A DNA stretch of 43,961 bases from Thermodesulfobacteriota bacterium (GTDB taxonomy: Bacteria > Desulfobacterota > Deferrisomatia > Deferrisomatales > JACRMM01), in contig JBFLZB010000015.1 of NCBI GenBank assembly GCA_040756475.1, positions 1-43,961 on the forward strand. The letters run 5' to 3'. Shown piece by piece: positions 7,652 to 15,619 of this stretch; position 1 is the stretch's first letter, and each line of letters starts with the position of its first letter. The translations under genes were made by a program, and so were the position numbers. The notes beneath the pieces are model-generated. The model saw nothing but the letters and a program-made list of their open reading frames with translations, had not been told where the DNA came from and did no database searches.

Positions 7652-8997
7652 CCTCGAGGCCCCGCATCCTGGTGGTGGAGGACGACCCCCTCTTCGCGGC
7701 CATGCTCCTGGAGGCCCTTGCGGGAAGCGCCTACGACACTACCCACGCAGAGACCGCCGCCGAGGCCCTCGCCACAGCCTCCCGCCGGGAGTACGACGCG
7801 GCGCTCCTGGACGTGCGGCTCCCCGACGCCGACGATCTGAGCCTGTTTCGGGCCCTGCGGGAGAGGCAACCCCGGTGCTCTGCCCTGGTCATGACCGGCC
7901 ACGCCTCGGTGGAGGCGGCGGTGGAGGCCATGCGGGAAGGGGCTTCGGACTACCTGGCCAAACCCTTCCCCACCGAGATGCTCCTTTTGAAGCTCGAGCG
8001 GCTCTTCCGGGCCCGGCGCACCGAAGAGGAGCTCGCGGCCCTGCGGGCCCGGGCGCCCGAAGAGGGGTTCGTGGGCCGCAGCCGCAAGGTGCTGCGGCTC
8101 CTGGAGACCGCCCGTTCCGTGGCCGCCACCGACGCCACGGTGCTCGTCCAGGGGGAGAGCGGCACGGGCAAGGAGCTCGTGGCGGAGCTCCTCCACCGGC
8201 ACAGCCCCCGGCAGGAGGGTCCCCTGGTCAAGGTCAACTGCGGCGCGGTGCCCGAGACCCTCATGGAGTCGGAGCTCTTCGGCCACGAGAAGGGGGCCTT
8301 CACGGGCGCGGAGCGCCGCCGCAAGGGGGTGCTGGAGCAGGCGTCCGGGGGGACCTTGTTCCTCGACGAGGTGGGCGAGATCTCCTCCGCCATGCAGGTC
8401 AAGCTCCTGCGGGCGCTCCAGGACCGGCGCATCCGCCGGCTGGGCGGCGAGGAGGAGATTTCCGTGGACTTCCGCCTGGTGGCGGCCACGAACCGGCACC
8501 CCCAGGAGCTGCTGCGCAGCGGAGACCTCCGGGAAGACTTCTACTTTCGCCTGAGCGTGGTGCCGATCTCGGTGCCGCCGCTGCGGGAGAGGGCGGACGA
8601 CATCCCGCTCCTCCTGGAGCACTTCGTGCGGCGGTACAGCCGGAGCCACGGCCTCGATCCGGTGCGCTTCTCGGCGGAGGCCGTCGAGGCGCTGCTGGCC
8701 CACCCCTGGCCCGGTAACGTGCGGGAGCTCCAGAACCTGGTGGAGCGGCTCCAGGTGCTCCACCCCGGGGCCGAGATCCGCCCGCGGGACCTCCCCGCCG
8801 AGCTCCGCGCCAAGCGGCCCGCCGCTGGCATGCTCTTCGCCGCCGTGCCCACCCGCCTCCTGCTTCGCGAGGCGGTGGGGCGCTTCGAGCGCCAGTTCAT
8901 CGACGCCGTCGTGGAAGAAGAGGGGGGCAACAAGGCCGCCGCCGCCCGCCGCCTCGGGGTCGCCCGAGAGACCCTCTGGAAGAAGGCCCAGGCGTAA
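7648..8997 (+). CDS. NtrC-family sigma-54-dependent response regulator
   Basis: This 449-residue regulator has the full NtrC architecture. The receiver domain (about 1-120) has an acidic pocket at E11-D12-D13, phosphoacceptor Asp55 (ALLDVRLPD) and Lys in YLAKPF. An AAA+ domain follows, with Walker A GESGTGKE and the sigma-54 contact loop GAFTGA intact, then Walker B LFLDEVGE. The C-terminal Fis-type helix-turn-helix is NKAAAARRLGVARETLWKK. The start ATG overlaps the kinase stop (ATGA). Because GAFTGA is present it should activate a sigma-54 promoter. One such promoter with two upstream inverted repeats lies in the intergenic region directly after this gene, so I infer that it activates the arrA operon. 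Confidence 0.93.
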   Translation: MTSRPRILVVEDDPLFAAMLLEALAGSAYDTTHAETAAEALATASRREYDAALLDVRLPDADDLSLFRALRERQPRCSALVMTGHASVEAAVEAMREGASDYLAKPFPTEMLLLKLERLFRARRTEEELAALRARAPEEGFVGRSRKVLRLLETARSVAATDATVLVQGESGTGKELVAELLHRHSPRQEGPLVKVNCGAVPETLMESELFGHEKGAFTGAERRRKGVLEQASGGTLFLDEVGEISSAMQVKLLRALQDRRIRRLGGEEEISVDFRLVAATNRHPQELLRSGDLREDFYFRLSVVPISVPPLRERADDIPLLLEHFVRRYSRSHGLDPVRFSAEAVEALLAHPWPGNVRELQNLVERLQVLHPGAEIRPRDLPAELRAKRPAAGMLFAAVPTRLLLREAVGRFERQFIDAVVEEEGGNKAAAARRLGVARETLWKKAQA

Positions 8998-9144
8998 GGA
9001 GACCGTACGCCCGGCTTTCTACGATCGGCCCTCAGCCCAGAAATCCGGGAAGCCCGGCAGGCTTGGGGCGAAGCCGAGCGAGCGTGCCCGCCCGTCCGCC
9101 ACCCCCGTCACGCCCCTCCAGCCAGCACACCGGCTTGACCCGGC

Positions 9145-9169
9145 CGACCGTTGCCGGCAGGCAACGCTT
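9145..9169 (+). promoter_or_regulatory. Upstream activator site 1
   Basis: CGACCGTTGCC-ggca-GGCAACGCTT contains a perfect 7-base inverted repeat (CGTTGCC/GGCAACG). A second copy of the same sequence lies 70 bases downstream, and a -24/-12 promoter further on. Position, symmetry and duplication are those expected of enhancer sites for the NtrC-type regulator encoded immediately upstream. Confidence 0.65.
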
Positions 9170-9214
9170 GGCTCTGAGCAACACCCCGCCCACACGCCCT
9201 TTGCCGCACAGACC

Positions 9215-9239
9215 CGACCGTTTCCATGGGGCAACGCTT
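9215..9239 (+). promoter_or_regulatory. Upstream activator site 2
   Basis: CGACCGTTTCC-atgg-GGCAACGCTT matches site 1 at 20 of 25 positions, and all differences fall in or beside the 4-base centre. The symmetry is slightly weaker because one arm has TTTCC in place of TTGCC. Its centre lies about 62 bases upstream of the -24 element, a usual distance for sigma-54 enhancer binding. Confidence 0.65.
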
Positions 9240-9287
9240 TTCGGGAACTCCCCGTACCGAATTGTCCTTCCCGAGCCCCTTCCTCGG

Positions 9288-9302
9288 TGGCCCCGCTCTT
9301 GC
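9288..9302 (+). promoter_or_regulatory. Sigma-54 (-24/-12) promoter
   Basis: TGGCCCCGCTCTTGC matches the sigma-54 consensus TGGCAC-N5-TTGC, with the invariant GG (9289-9290) and GC (9301-9302) at the required spacing. Transcription would start near 9314, about 100 bases before the arrA start codon. The upstream gene encodes an activator with an intact GAFTGA loop, and two enhancer-like sites precede the promoter. Confidence 0.75.
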
Positions 9303-9416
9303 TTATGGATTTCTTGTTGCGAGCGAAGGACCAAGGAGTAGGCTGGCGGCGACCTCGCGAAACATGGCAGGCAGCCGTCTCGATTTGTGCACCCCATCAC
9401 CAGCAGGGAGGTGGCC

Positions 9417-11951
9417 ATGGAGATCCGCAGACGTGAGTTCCTGAAGGCGGGCGCGGCGGCGACCGCGGCGGCGGCAGCGGGGCTTCCGGCCCTGAACGCC
9501 TTCGCCAAGGCGGAGGACCGGGGTCCCATGGGGGAAGACCCGGGGAAGTGGGTGGCGTCCACCTGCCAGGGGTGTACGGCCTGGTGCCCCATCCAGATCT
9601 TCGTGCAGGACGGCCGCGCGGTGAAGGTGCGCGGCAACGAGCGGAGCAAGGCCAACAACGGGTACTGCTGCGTTCGGGGCCACCTGATCCTGCAGCAGAT
9701 CTACGACCCGGACCGGATCAAGGTGCCGATGAAGCGCACCAACCCGAAGAAGGGGCGGGGCGTCGACCCCAAGTTCGTGCCCATCTCCTGGGACGAGGCC
9801 ATGGACACGGTGGCCGAGAAGGTCATGGAGCTGCGCCGGAGCGGCGAGACCCACAAGCTCATGGTCACCCGCGGCCGCTACACCGACCACAACGCCATCC
9901 TCTACGGCAGCGTGCCGAAGATCCTCGGCTCGCCCAACAACATCTCCCACAGCGCCATCTGCGCCGAGGTGGAGAAGATGGGCCGGTTCTACACCGAGGG
10001 CTTCTGGGGCTACCTGGACTACGACCTGGAGCACACCGACTACCTGGTGACGTGGGCGTGCGATCCCCTCTCCTCCAACCGGCAGGTCCCCAACACCATC
10101 CACAAGATGCACCGCCTCCTGGAGCGGGGCACCGTGGTGGCCATCGACCCCCGCATGAGCATCACGGCGGCCAAGGCCCACGAGTGGCTCCCGGTCAAGC
10201 CCGGCGAGGACGGGGCCCTGGCGTGCGCCTTCGCCCACGTGTTGCTCGCCGAAGGGTTGTGGAACAGGGAGTTCGTGGGTGACTTCGCCGACGGAGCCAA
10301 CCGCTTCAAGGCGGGCCAGGCGGTGGACGAGGCGGCCTTCCGGGAGGTCCACACCAACGGCCTCGTCAAGTGGTGGAACCTGGCGCTCAAGGACTGCACG
10401 CCGGAGTGGGCGGCCCAGGTGACCGGGGTGTCCCGGGAGCAGATCCTGCGGGTAGCCCGGGGCATGGGGAAGTTCGCCCCCCGGGTGGCGATCTGGTACG
10501 GGCCGAACATGCAACCCCGGGGTACCTACTCGGCCCTGGCGATGCACGCCCTGAACGGCCTGCTGGGCGCCACAGACAACGAGGGCGGGGTCTTCACCCA
10601 GCCCAGCGTGCCGAGCACGAGCTACCCCAAGTTCGACGACTACCTGGACGACGTCGCCAAGACCGGCAACAAGCAAAAGAAGATCGACCAGCGCGGGTAC
10701 AAGGACATCCCCGCCATGGCCAGCGGCAAGCCCGGCAGCGGCGTGGTGACCAACCAGGTGGCCACCGCCATCCTGGCCAAGGACCCCTACGACATCAAGG
10801 TGCACATCGGCTACTACAACAACTTCAACTTCTCCTGCACCGGCGCCGACCGCTGGGACGAGGCCATGGCCCAGGTGCCCTTCTTCGTCCACATCGTGCC
10901 CATGGCGTCGGAGATGACCCAGTTCGCCGACATCGTGCTCCCGTCCGCCCTGCACCACTCGGAACAGTGGGGCATCTCGCGCAACAAGGCCAACGGCTAC
11001 GCCCACATGTCGATCCACCAGCCGGCGATCGAGCGCATGTGGGACGTGAAGGACCCGGAGTGCGAGGTCGTCTGGCTCCTGGGCGAGAAGCTCAAGGCCA
11101 GGGGGTTTTCGAACCTCTACGACTGGCTGCACAAGGAGTTCAAGGACCCGGAGACCGGCAAGAACCCAGCCAATGCCCTGGAGCTCGCCCTGTTCGCCAC
11201 GAAGCTGCGCAGCAAGGCCGTGTGGGCCCCCGACCCCGAGAAGCCGCCCAAGGGCGACAAGCTGGCCGGCTGGGAGGACTTCCGGGAGAAGGGCCTCTAC
11301 AACTCCGAGCCCTTCGCCTTCAAGAAGAAGTGGGGGAACTTCCCGACCGAGACGAAGAAGTTCGAGCTCTACAGCGAGACCCTGAAGAAGGCGCTGACCG
11401 AGCACGCCGAGAAGCACAAGACAACGGTGGACGACATCCTCGCCGTGTGCAACTACACGGCCCGGGGTGAGTTGGCCTTCGTGCCCCACTACGAGCCGGT
11501 GCTCCGGCACGGGAGCGAGCAGGACTACCCCTTTGCCCTCATCGACTACAAGTCGCGGCTCAACCGGGAGGGGCGAAGCGCCAATCTCACCTGGTACCAC
11601 GCCTTCAAGAAAGTCGACCCGGGCAACGTCAACTACCAGGACGTGCTCCAGATGAACCCGGCGGACGCCGAGAGGCTGGGCCTCCGGGAGGGCGACACGG
11701 TCAAGGTCACCTCGGTGGTGAAGAGCCTCACCGCCCGGGTGCGCCTGTGGGAGGGCGTGCGCCCCGGCACGGTGGCCAAGTGCTTCGGTCAGGGCCACTG
11801 GGCCTACGGCCGCGTGGCCGCGGGCGACTACGCCAAGGCCGTACCCAACGGCTCCAACTTCAACGAGCTCATGCCCCACGACCTGGACCGCCTAAGCGGC
11901 TCGACGGCCCGCAACGGCGGCTTCACCGGCGTGCGCATCGAGAAGGTCTGA
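9417..11951 (+). CDS. Respiratory arsenate reductase, molybdopterin catalytic subunit
   Basis: This 844-residue protein of the DMSO reductase family has a twin-arginine signal (RRREFLKAG). A [4Fe-4S] site follows at Cys50, Cys53, Cys57 (CQGCTAWC) with Cys84/85. The motif RGRY at 152-155 separates arsenate reductases (ArrA) from arsenite-oxidising ArxA, which have GRGWG. The presumed Mo ligand is Cys182 in NNISHSAICAEVEK. As I recall the Shewanella ANA-3 ArrA structure, substrate residues Arg165, His189, Ser190, Cys193, Lys198 and Tyr210 correspond here to Arg154, His178, Ser179, Cys182, Lys187 and Tyr199, with identical spacing. Length also fits ArrA. It would reduce arsenate to arsenite in the periplasm. 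ATG 9417 follows AGGGAGG; an in-frame ATG 9387 lacks a ribosome site. A selenate- or tetrathionate-type relative is the main alternative. Confidence 0.85.
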   Translation: MEIRRREFLKAGAAATAAAAAGLPALNAFAKAEDRGPMGEDPGKWVASTCQGCTAWCPIQIFVQDGRAVKVRGNERSKANNGYCCVRGHLILQQIYDPDRIKVPMKRTNPKKGRGVDPKFVPISWDEAMDTVAEKVMELRRSGETHKLMVTRGRYTDHNAILYGSVPKILGSPNNISHSAICAEVEKMGRFYTEGFWGYLDYDLEHTDYLVTWACDPLSSNRQVPNTIHKMHRLLERGTVVAIDPRMSITAAKAHEWLPVKPGEDGALACAFAHVLLAEGLWNREFVGDFADGANRFKAGQAVDEAAFREVHTNGLVKWWNLALKDCTPEWAAQVTGVSREQILRVARGMGKFAPRVAIWYGPNMQPRGTYSALAMHALNGLLGATDNEGGVFTQPSVPSTSYPKFDDYLDDVAKTGNKQKKIDQRGYKDIPAMASGKPGSGVVTNQVATAILAKDPYDIKVHIGYYNNFNFSCTGADRWDEAMAQVPFFVHIVPMASEMTQFADIVLPSALHHSEQWGISRNKANGYAHMSIHQPAIERMWDVKDPECEVVWLLGEKLKARGFSNLYDWLHKEFKDPETGKNPANALELALFATKLRSKAVWAPDPEKPPKGDKLAGWEDFREKGLYNSEPFAFKKKWGNFPTETKKFELYSETLKKALTEHAEKHKTTVDDILAVCNYTARGELAFVPHYEPVLRHGSEQDYPFALIDYKSRLNREGRSANLTWYHAFKKVDPGNVNYQDVLQMNPADAERLGLREGDTVKVTSVVKSLTARVRLWEGVRPGTVAKCFGQGHWAYGRVAAGDYAKAVPNGSNFNELMPHDLDRLSGSTARNGGFTGVRIEKV

Positions 11952-11974
11952 CCTTCCTGTAGAGGAGACGATCC

Positions 11975-12766
11975 ATGCCCACATACGCGATGGTCATCGA
12001 CCTGCAAAAGTGCGTCGGCTGCGGGGCCTGCGGCATCGGCTGCAAGACCGAGAACAACACCCAGGACAAGGCCCACGGCCAGACCTTCAACTGGGCCGAC
12101 TTCTTCATCCAGCGGGAGGGCCGCTTCCCCGACGCCACGGTCACCAACCTGCCGGTGCTGTGCAACCACTGCACCGACGCCCCCTGCGTGGAGGCCTGCC
12201 CGGTGACCCCCAAGGCCATGTTCAAGACCGCCGGCGGCATCACCATGCACAACGACGAGCGCTGCATCGGGTGCCAGGCCTGCCAGGACGCCTGCCCCTA
12301 CAGCGCCATGGACGTGGACGAGGACAACGCCCAGTACAGCGTCATCAGCTTCAACGAGTCGGGCAAGGCCACCTACCCCGCCTTCCGAGACGCCACCGAG
12401 CTCATCCCCGGGTGCACGGCTTCGGGCGTCGAGATCGCCCGGCTGGGGCGGGACGTTCCGCCCTACCGCACCCGCTACCGGCACCCCGACTACGAGAGCG
12501 TGCGCCGGGCGGGAGTGGTGGAAAAGTGCATCTTCTGCGAGCATCGGGTCGCGAAGGCCCTCAAGCCCTGGTGCACCGAGGTCTGCCCCTCCAACGCCCG
12601 GATCTTCGGCGACCTGGACGACCCCGACAGCAACGTGAACCTGCTCCTCCAGACCTACAAGCCGATGCGGCTCAAGAACAACAACGGGGAGTTCCTGTCC
12701 GGCACCGAAAAGGGCTACCGCCCCAACGTCTATTACATCCGCAGCTACACCCGGCGCAAAGTCTGA
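11975..12766 (+). CDS. Arsenate reductase iron-sulfur subunit
   Basis: This 263-residue electron-transfer subunit has four ferredoxin-type [4Fe-4S] cysteine clusters: CVGCGACGIGC, CNHCTDAPCVEACP, CIGCQACQDACP and CIFCEHR with CTEVCP. It has no signal peptide, so it should be exported by hitch-hiking on the twin-arginine signal of the catalytic subunit. It starts 23 bases after arrA, preceded by AGAGGAG. The family (DmsB/PsrB/TtrB/ArrB type) passes electrons to the molybdenum subunit. No NrfD/PsrC-like membrane anchor gene follows, which matches the soluble ArrAB heterodimer; electrons would come from a periplasmic cytochrome or from a quinol dehydrogenase encoded elsewhere. The naming depends on the neighbouring ArrA call. 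Confidence 0.85.
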   Translation: MPTYAMVIDLQKCVGCGACGIGCKTENNTQDKAHGQTFNWADFFIQREGRFPDATVTNLPVLCNHCTDAPCVEACPVTPKAMFKTAGGITMHNDERCIGCQACQDACPYSAMDVDEDNAQYSVISFNESGKATYPAFRDATELIPGCTASGVEIARLGRDVPPYRTRYRHPDYESVRRAGVVEKCIFCEHRVAKALKPWCTEVCPSNARIFGDLDDPDSNVNLLLQTYKPMRLKNNNGEFLSGTEKGYRPNVYYIRSYTRRKV

Positions 12767-12776
12767 TCGGCCAGGG

Positions 12777-12804
12777 GGGGCCGGCGGCTCGATGCCCCGG
12801 CCCC
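12777..12804 (+). other. GC-rich hairpin between arrB and the chaperone gene
   Basis: GGGGCCGG (12777-12784) and CCGGCCCC (12797-12804) form an 8-base stem with a 12-base loop directly after the arrB stop. No T-run follows, so it is more likely an mRNA-processing or attenuating structure than a full terminator. It could lower expression of the maturation genes relative to arrAB. Confidence 0.4.
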
Positions 12805-12848
12805 TCCTCGCGCCTCTTCCCGACCCCACGAAACGGAGAGAGTGCCTC

Positions 12849-13517
12849 GTGACTCCTGCCCCCCTCCCGAAACGCTCCCTCCAAGCCGCCGCAGACGCGT
12901 TGCGCCTGCTCGCGGCGTGCTTTTATCCGCCCGACCCCGACCTCCTGCGGGAGGAGAGGGTATGCGAAAACCTGGGGGCTTCCCTGGAGGGCTTCTCCCC
13001 CGAGGCCTCGGAGTGTGCCCGCCGCCTGGGGGCTTCCCTGGCGGACACCCGCCCCGAAGACCTGCGGGTGGAGCACGCCCGCCTCTTCCTCGGCCCCTTC
13101 GAGGTCGCCGCACCGCCCTACGGGTCGGTCTACCGGGACGGCCCCAAGGTCCTCATGGGCCCCTCGACCCTGGCCGTGCAGCGCGCCTACCGCGAGGCCG
13201 GCCTCACCCTGGCCTCGGACTTCCACGAGGTTCCGGACCACGTGGCGGCCGAACTGGAGTTCGCCGCCTACCTCCTGGCCGGTGGCGCCGGGGACGAATC
13301 CGCGGCCGCCGAAGCCTTCCTCCGGGAGCACCTGCTCCCTTGGGCGCCTGCCTTCTGCGACCGCGTGGAGGCGGAGTCCCAGAGCGACTTCTACACGGCT
13401 CTGGCTCGCTGCCTTCGCGCGGGCCTCAGAGACTTGGCGGCCGCCCTTTCCGCCGCTCCCGCGGGGGAAGGCGCAGGCGGTGGCGCGACCGGGCCTCGAC
13501 CCCATGCGTCTCCCTGA
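12849..13517 (+). CDS. TorD/DmsD-like molybdoenzyme chaperone
   Basis: This 222-residue, all-helical cytoplasmic protein has the TorD-family landmarks: LRLLAACFYPPD near the N-terminus, LRVEHARLFLGP, then YGSVYRDG and VPDHVAAELEFAAYLL, with WAPAFCDRV near the end. Family members bind the twin-arginine signal of a specific molybdoenzyme and hold it until the cofactor is inserted. Its place right after arrAB suggests the substrate is ArrA, corresponding to the gene called arrD in some arr operons. GTG 12849 is chosen because GGAGAG lies at proper distance; an in-frame ATG at 12792 lies inside the hairpin region without a ribosome site. The 3' end overlaps the next gene by 14 bases. Confidence 0.85.
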   Translation: MTPAPLPKRSLQAAADALRLLAACFYPPDPDLLREERVCENLGASLEGFSPEASECARRLGASLADTRPEDLRVEHARLFLGPFEVAAPPYGSVYRDGPKVLMGPSTLAVQRAYREAGLTLASDFHEVPDHVAAELEFAAYLLAGGAGDESAAAEAFLREHLLPWAPAFCDRVEAESQSDFYTALARCLRAGLRDLAAALSAAPAGEGAGGGATGPRPHASP

Positions 13518-14499
13518 CGTCGATTCCAGCCGGTGCCTGCGCCTTCGGTGCCACACCTTCGCGTGCGGCCGATGCGCCGAGATCTGCCCCAGCGGCGCCC
13601 TAGGCTTCGAGGGCCGGATGCCCGCGGTGGACCCCCGGGCGTGCACCGGCTGCGGCCTGTGCGTCTCCGCCTGTCCGATGGACGGCCTCGCCGGCGCGAT
13701 GCCCGGCGTCGAGGCGTTGGCGGCCCGCCTCTCCTCCGTGCCCTCTCCGGTGCTGGGGTGCACCGGGGCAGACGGGGTGGAGGCCCACGCCCGGGTGCCC
13801 TGCCTCGGCTACCTGACCGAGGAGGAGCTGGCGGCGCTGGCGGTGCTCGTGCCCCAGGGCGTGCAGCTCAACGCCACCCGGTGCCCCGCCTGTCCGCGGA
13901 AGGGGGCCACGGAGACGGTTGCCGAGCGCGCCGCCCGGGTCGCGGAGCTCCGCCCGGGGGGCGAGGTGCGGATCGCCCGAAGCCCTCGCGACCTGTCCTT
14001 TCGAGAGCGATCCCTGGACCGGCGCACGTTCTTCCGGTCCCTGGGGTGGGGTACCACCGCCGGCGCCTCGGCCCTCCTGAAGTCCGCCGCTCCGGCCGAC
14101 CCCTGCGGCCGATCGGCCAAACAGCTTCCGCGCCGGCGCGCGGCGCTGCACCTCGCCCTGGAGCACGCCCAGCCCGGGGCTGCAGCCCGGCTGGCCGATG
14201 CCTTTTCCTTCACTCTGACCGTAGACGATCGCTGCACCGCGTGCCCGCGGTGCGCGGCCATGTGCCCCACCGGAGCCCTGGCGCGGGTGGGAGAAGGCCC
14301 GGATCGGCACATCGAGCTGGACCCGCAACGGTGCAGCGGGTGCCGGGTGTGCGAGGCCTTCTGCCCCTCGGGATCACTGAGGATCGACGGCAACGGCGCT
14401 TGCGGAGGAGAGCGGCCTGTTCCGTTCCGCCGGGACGTGTGCGAAACCGTGCCGCTGCATGCCCCGAAGGCAGTGGCCGCCACCCCTTCGGCGTGGTGA
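13504..14499 (+). CDS. Polyferredoxin, four predicted [4Fe-4S] clusters
   Basis: This 331-residue protein has paired ferredoxin modules at both ends. The N-terminal pair is CHTFACGRCAEICP and CTGCGLCVSACP (residues about 10-55); the C-terminal pair is CTACPRCAAMCP and CSGCRVCEAFCP (about 243-290). The middle has scattered cysteines (GCTGADG, VPCLGYL, RCPACP) that could bind another metal centre. At about residue 178 there is a twin-arginine-like stretch, DRRTFFRSLGWG followed by a small-residue run, but it is internal rather than N-terminal. The gene overlaps the TorD-like gene by 14 bases and is followed by molybdenum cofactor genes. Similar NapF-like or HycB-like ferredoxins supply electrons during cofactor insertion or to the reductase. 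The exact role is not identified. Confidence 0.7.
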   Translation: MRLPDVDSSRCLRLRCHTFACGRCAEICPSGALGFEGRMPAVDPRACTGCGLCVSACPMDGLAGAMPGVEALAARLSSVPSPVLGCTGADGVEAHARVPCLGYLTEEELAALAVLVPQGVQLNATRCPACPRKGATETVAERAARVAELRPGGEVRIARSPRDLSFRERSLDRRTFFRSLGWGTTAGASALLKSAAPADPCGRSAKQLPRRRAALHLALEHAQPGAAARLADAFSFTLTVDDRCTACPRCAAMCPTGALARVGEGPDRHIELDPQRCSGCRVCEAFCPSGSLRIDGNGACGGERPVPFRRDVCETVPLHAPKAVAATPSAW

Positions 14500-14512
14500 C
14501 CGGAGAAACCCC

Positions 14513-15619
14513 ATGAGAGACATCCGCACCGCCCTGCTCATCGCCGACGGCCGGGACGACCGCTGGAGCTGGGAGCTCCAGGGGGAGAGCCTCATCCACC
14601 GGACCCACCGAATCCTGGAGGGGTTCTTCGACGAGGTGGTGGTCGTGGCCGAGGACCCGGCGCCCTTCACCTCCGCCGGGCTGAGGGCGGTGGCCGACGA
14701 GTACCCCGGGGCGGCGCTCCTGGGGGCCATCGCCACCGGCCTCAAGCACGTGGGAAGCCGCTATGCCTTCGCGGTGGGCGCCGACATGCCCTTCCTCCAC
14801 CCCCGGGTGGTGCGGCACCTCTACGCCCAGCGCCAGGGGTGGGACGTGGTGGTGCCCCGCAGCCGCGCAGGGTTCGAGCCCCTGTGCGCCGTGTACTCCA
14901 AGGCCTGCGTGGCCCCCATGGAGGAGCGCATCCGGCGGGGGAACCTCAAGGTGCTCGACTTCATCTCCGACGTGCGCACCCGGATCGTCAACGGCGAGGA
15001 CCTCACCGCGCTCGACCCTTCGGGGCTCACCTTCCGCAACGTGCACTCCCACACGGACCTGGACGAGAGCCGGCTGCACCTGGCACGGCTGCGAAGCTAC
15101 GGTCCCCCCGCCGTGTCCTTCGTCGCCAAATCGGGCACCGGGAAGACCACCTTTCTCGAAAAGGCCATCGCCGAGCTCACCCGCCGGGGGTACCGGATCG
15201 GGACCATCAAGCACGACGCCCACCGGTTCGAGATCGACCACGAGGGCAAGGACTCCTGGCGGCTGACCCGGGCCGGGGCGTCCCCCATGGTCATCTCGTC
15301 GGCCGAGAAGCTCGCCGTGGTGCACCCCAACGCCCGCGGCGAGATGACGCTGGACGAGATCATCTACCGCTTCATGACCGACGTGGACCTGGTGGTCACC
15401 GAGGGGTACAAGACCGGAGGGCTCCCGAAGATCGAGCTCCACCGAGCCGAGCGAAGCCCGGAGCTCCTGTGCACGACCCGGGACGGCCAGATCCTGGATC
15501 ACCGCCTGGTCGGCGTCGTGAGCGATGAACCCCTGCCCCTGCCGGTGCCCCTCTTCCCCCTCGACCACCCGGGCCCGGTGTGCGACTTCCTGGAGGCGCA
15601 GTTCCTGGGCGGGGCGTGA
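14513..15619 (+). CDS. MobA-like / MobB fusion protein, MobA signature degenerate
   Basis: This 368-residue protein has two parts. Residues about 1-195 have the nucleotidyltransferase fold of MobA, which attaches GMP to molybdopterin: GADMPFLHP, VPRSRAGFEPLCAVY and LKVLDF are present. The N-terminal GTP-binding loop, normally LAGGxSxRMGxxK, reads IADGRDDRWSWELQG and lacks its key Gly, Arg and Lys residues. Residues about 200-368 are MobB, a GTP-binding adaptor: Walker A VAKSGTGKTT, IKHDAHRF and VTEGYKTGGLPKIE are intact. An intact MobA is encoded by the next, overlapping gene, so the first domain may have become a binding or scaffold module. ATG 14513 follows GGAGAAACC and lies 13 bases after the polyferredoxin. 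Confidence 0.85.
   Translation: MRDIRTALLIADGRDDRWSWELQGESLIHRTHRILEGFFDEVVVVAEDPAPFTSAGLRAVADEYPGAALLGAIATGLKHVGSRYAFAVGADMPFLHPRVVRHLYAQRQGWDVVVPRSRAGFEPLCAVYSKACVAPMEERIRRGNLKVLDFISDVRTRIVNGEDLTALDPSGLTFRNVHSHTDLDESRLHLARLRSYGPPAVSFVAKSGTGKTTFLEKAIAELTRRGYRIGTIKHDAHRFEIDHEGKDSWRLTRAGASPMVISSAEKLAVVHPNARGEMTLDEIIYRFMTDVDLVVTEGYKTGGLPKIELHRAERSPELLCTTRDGQILDHRLVGVVSDEPLPLPVPLFPLDHPGPVCDFLEAQFLGGA

Noticed and set aside
9303-11879. 858-codon ORF on the minus strand opposite arrA
   Set aside because: Composition is that of a reverse-strand shadow, with no recognisable motifs; the plus strand has a complete, motif-rich arrA.
9417-11951. ArxA-type arsenite oxidase
   Set aside because: The diagnostic segment reads RGRY, not GRGWG.
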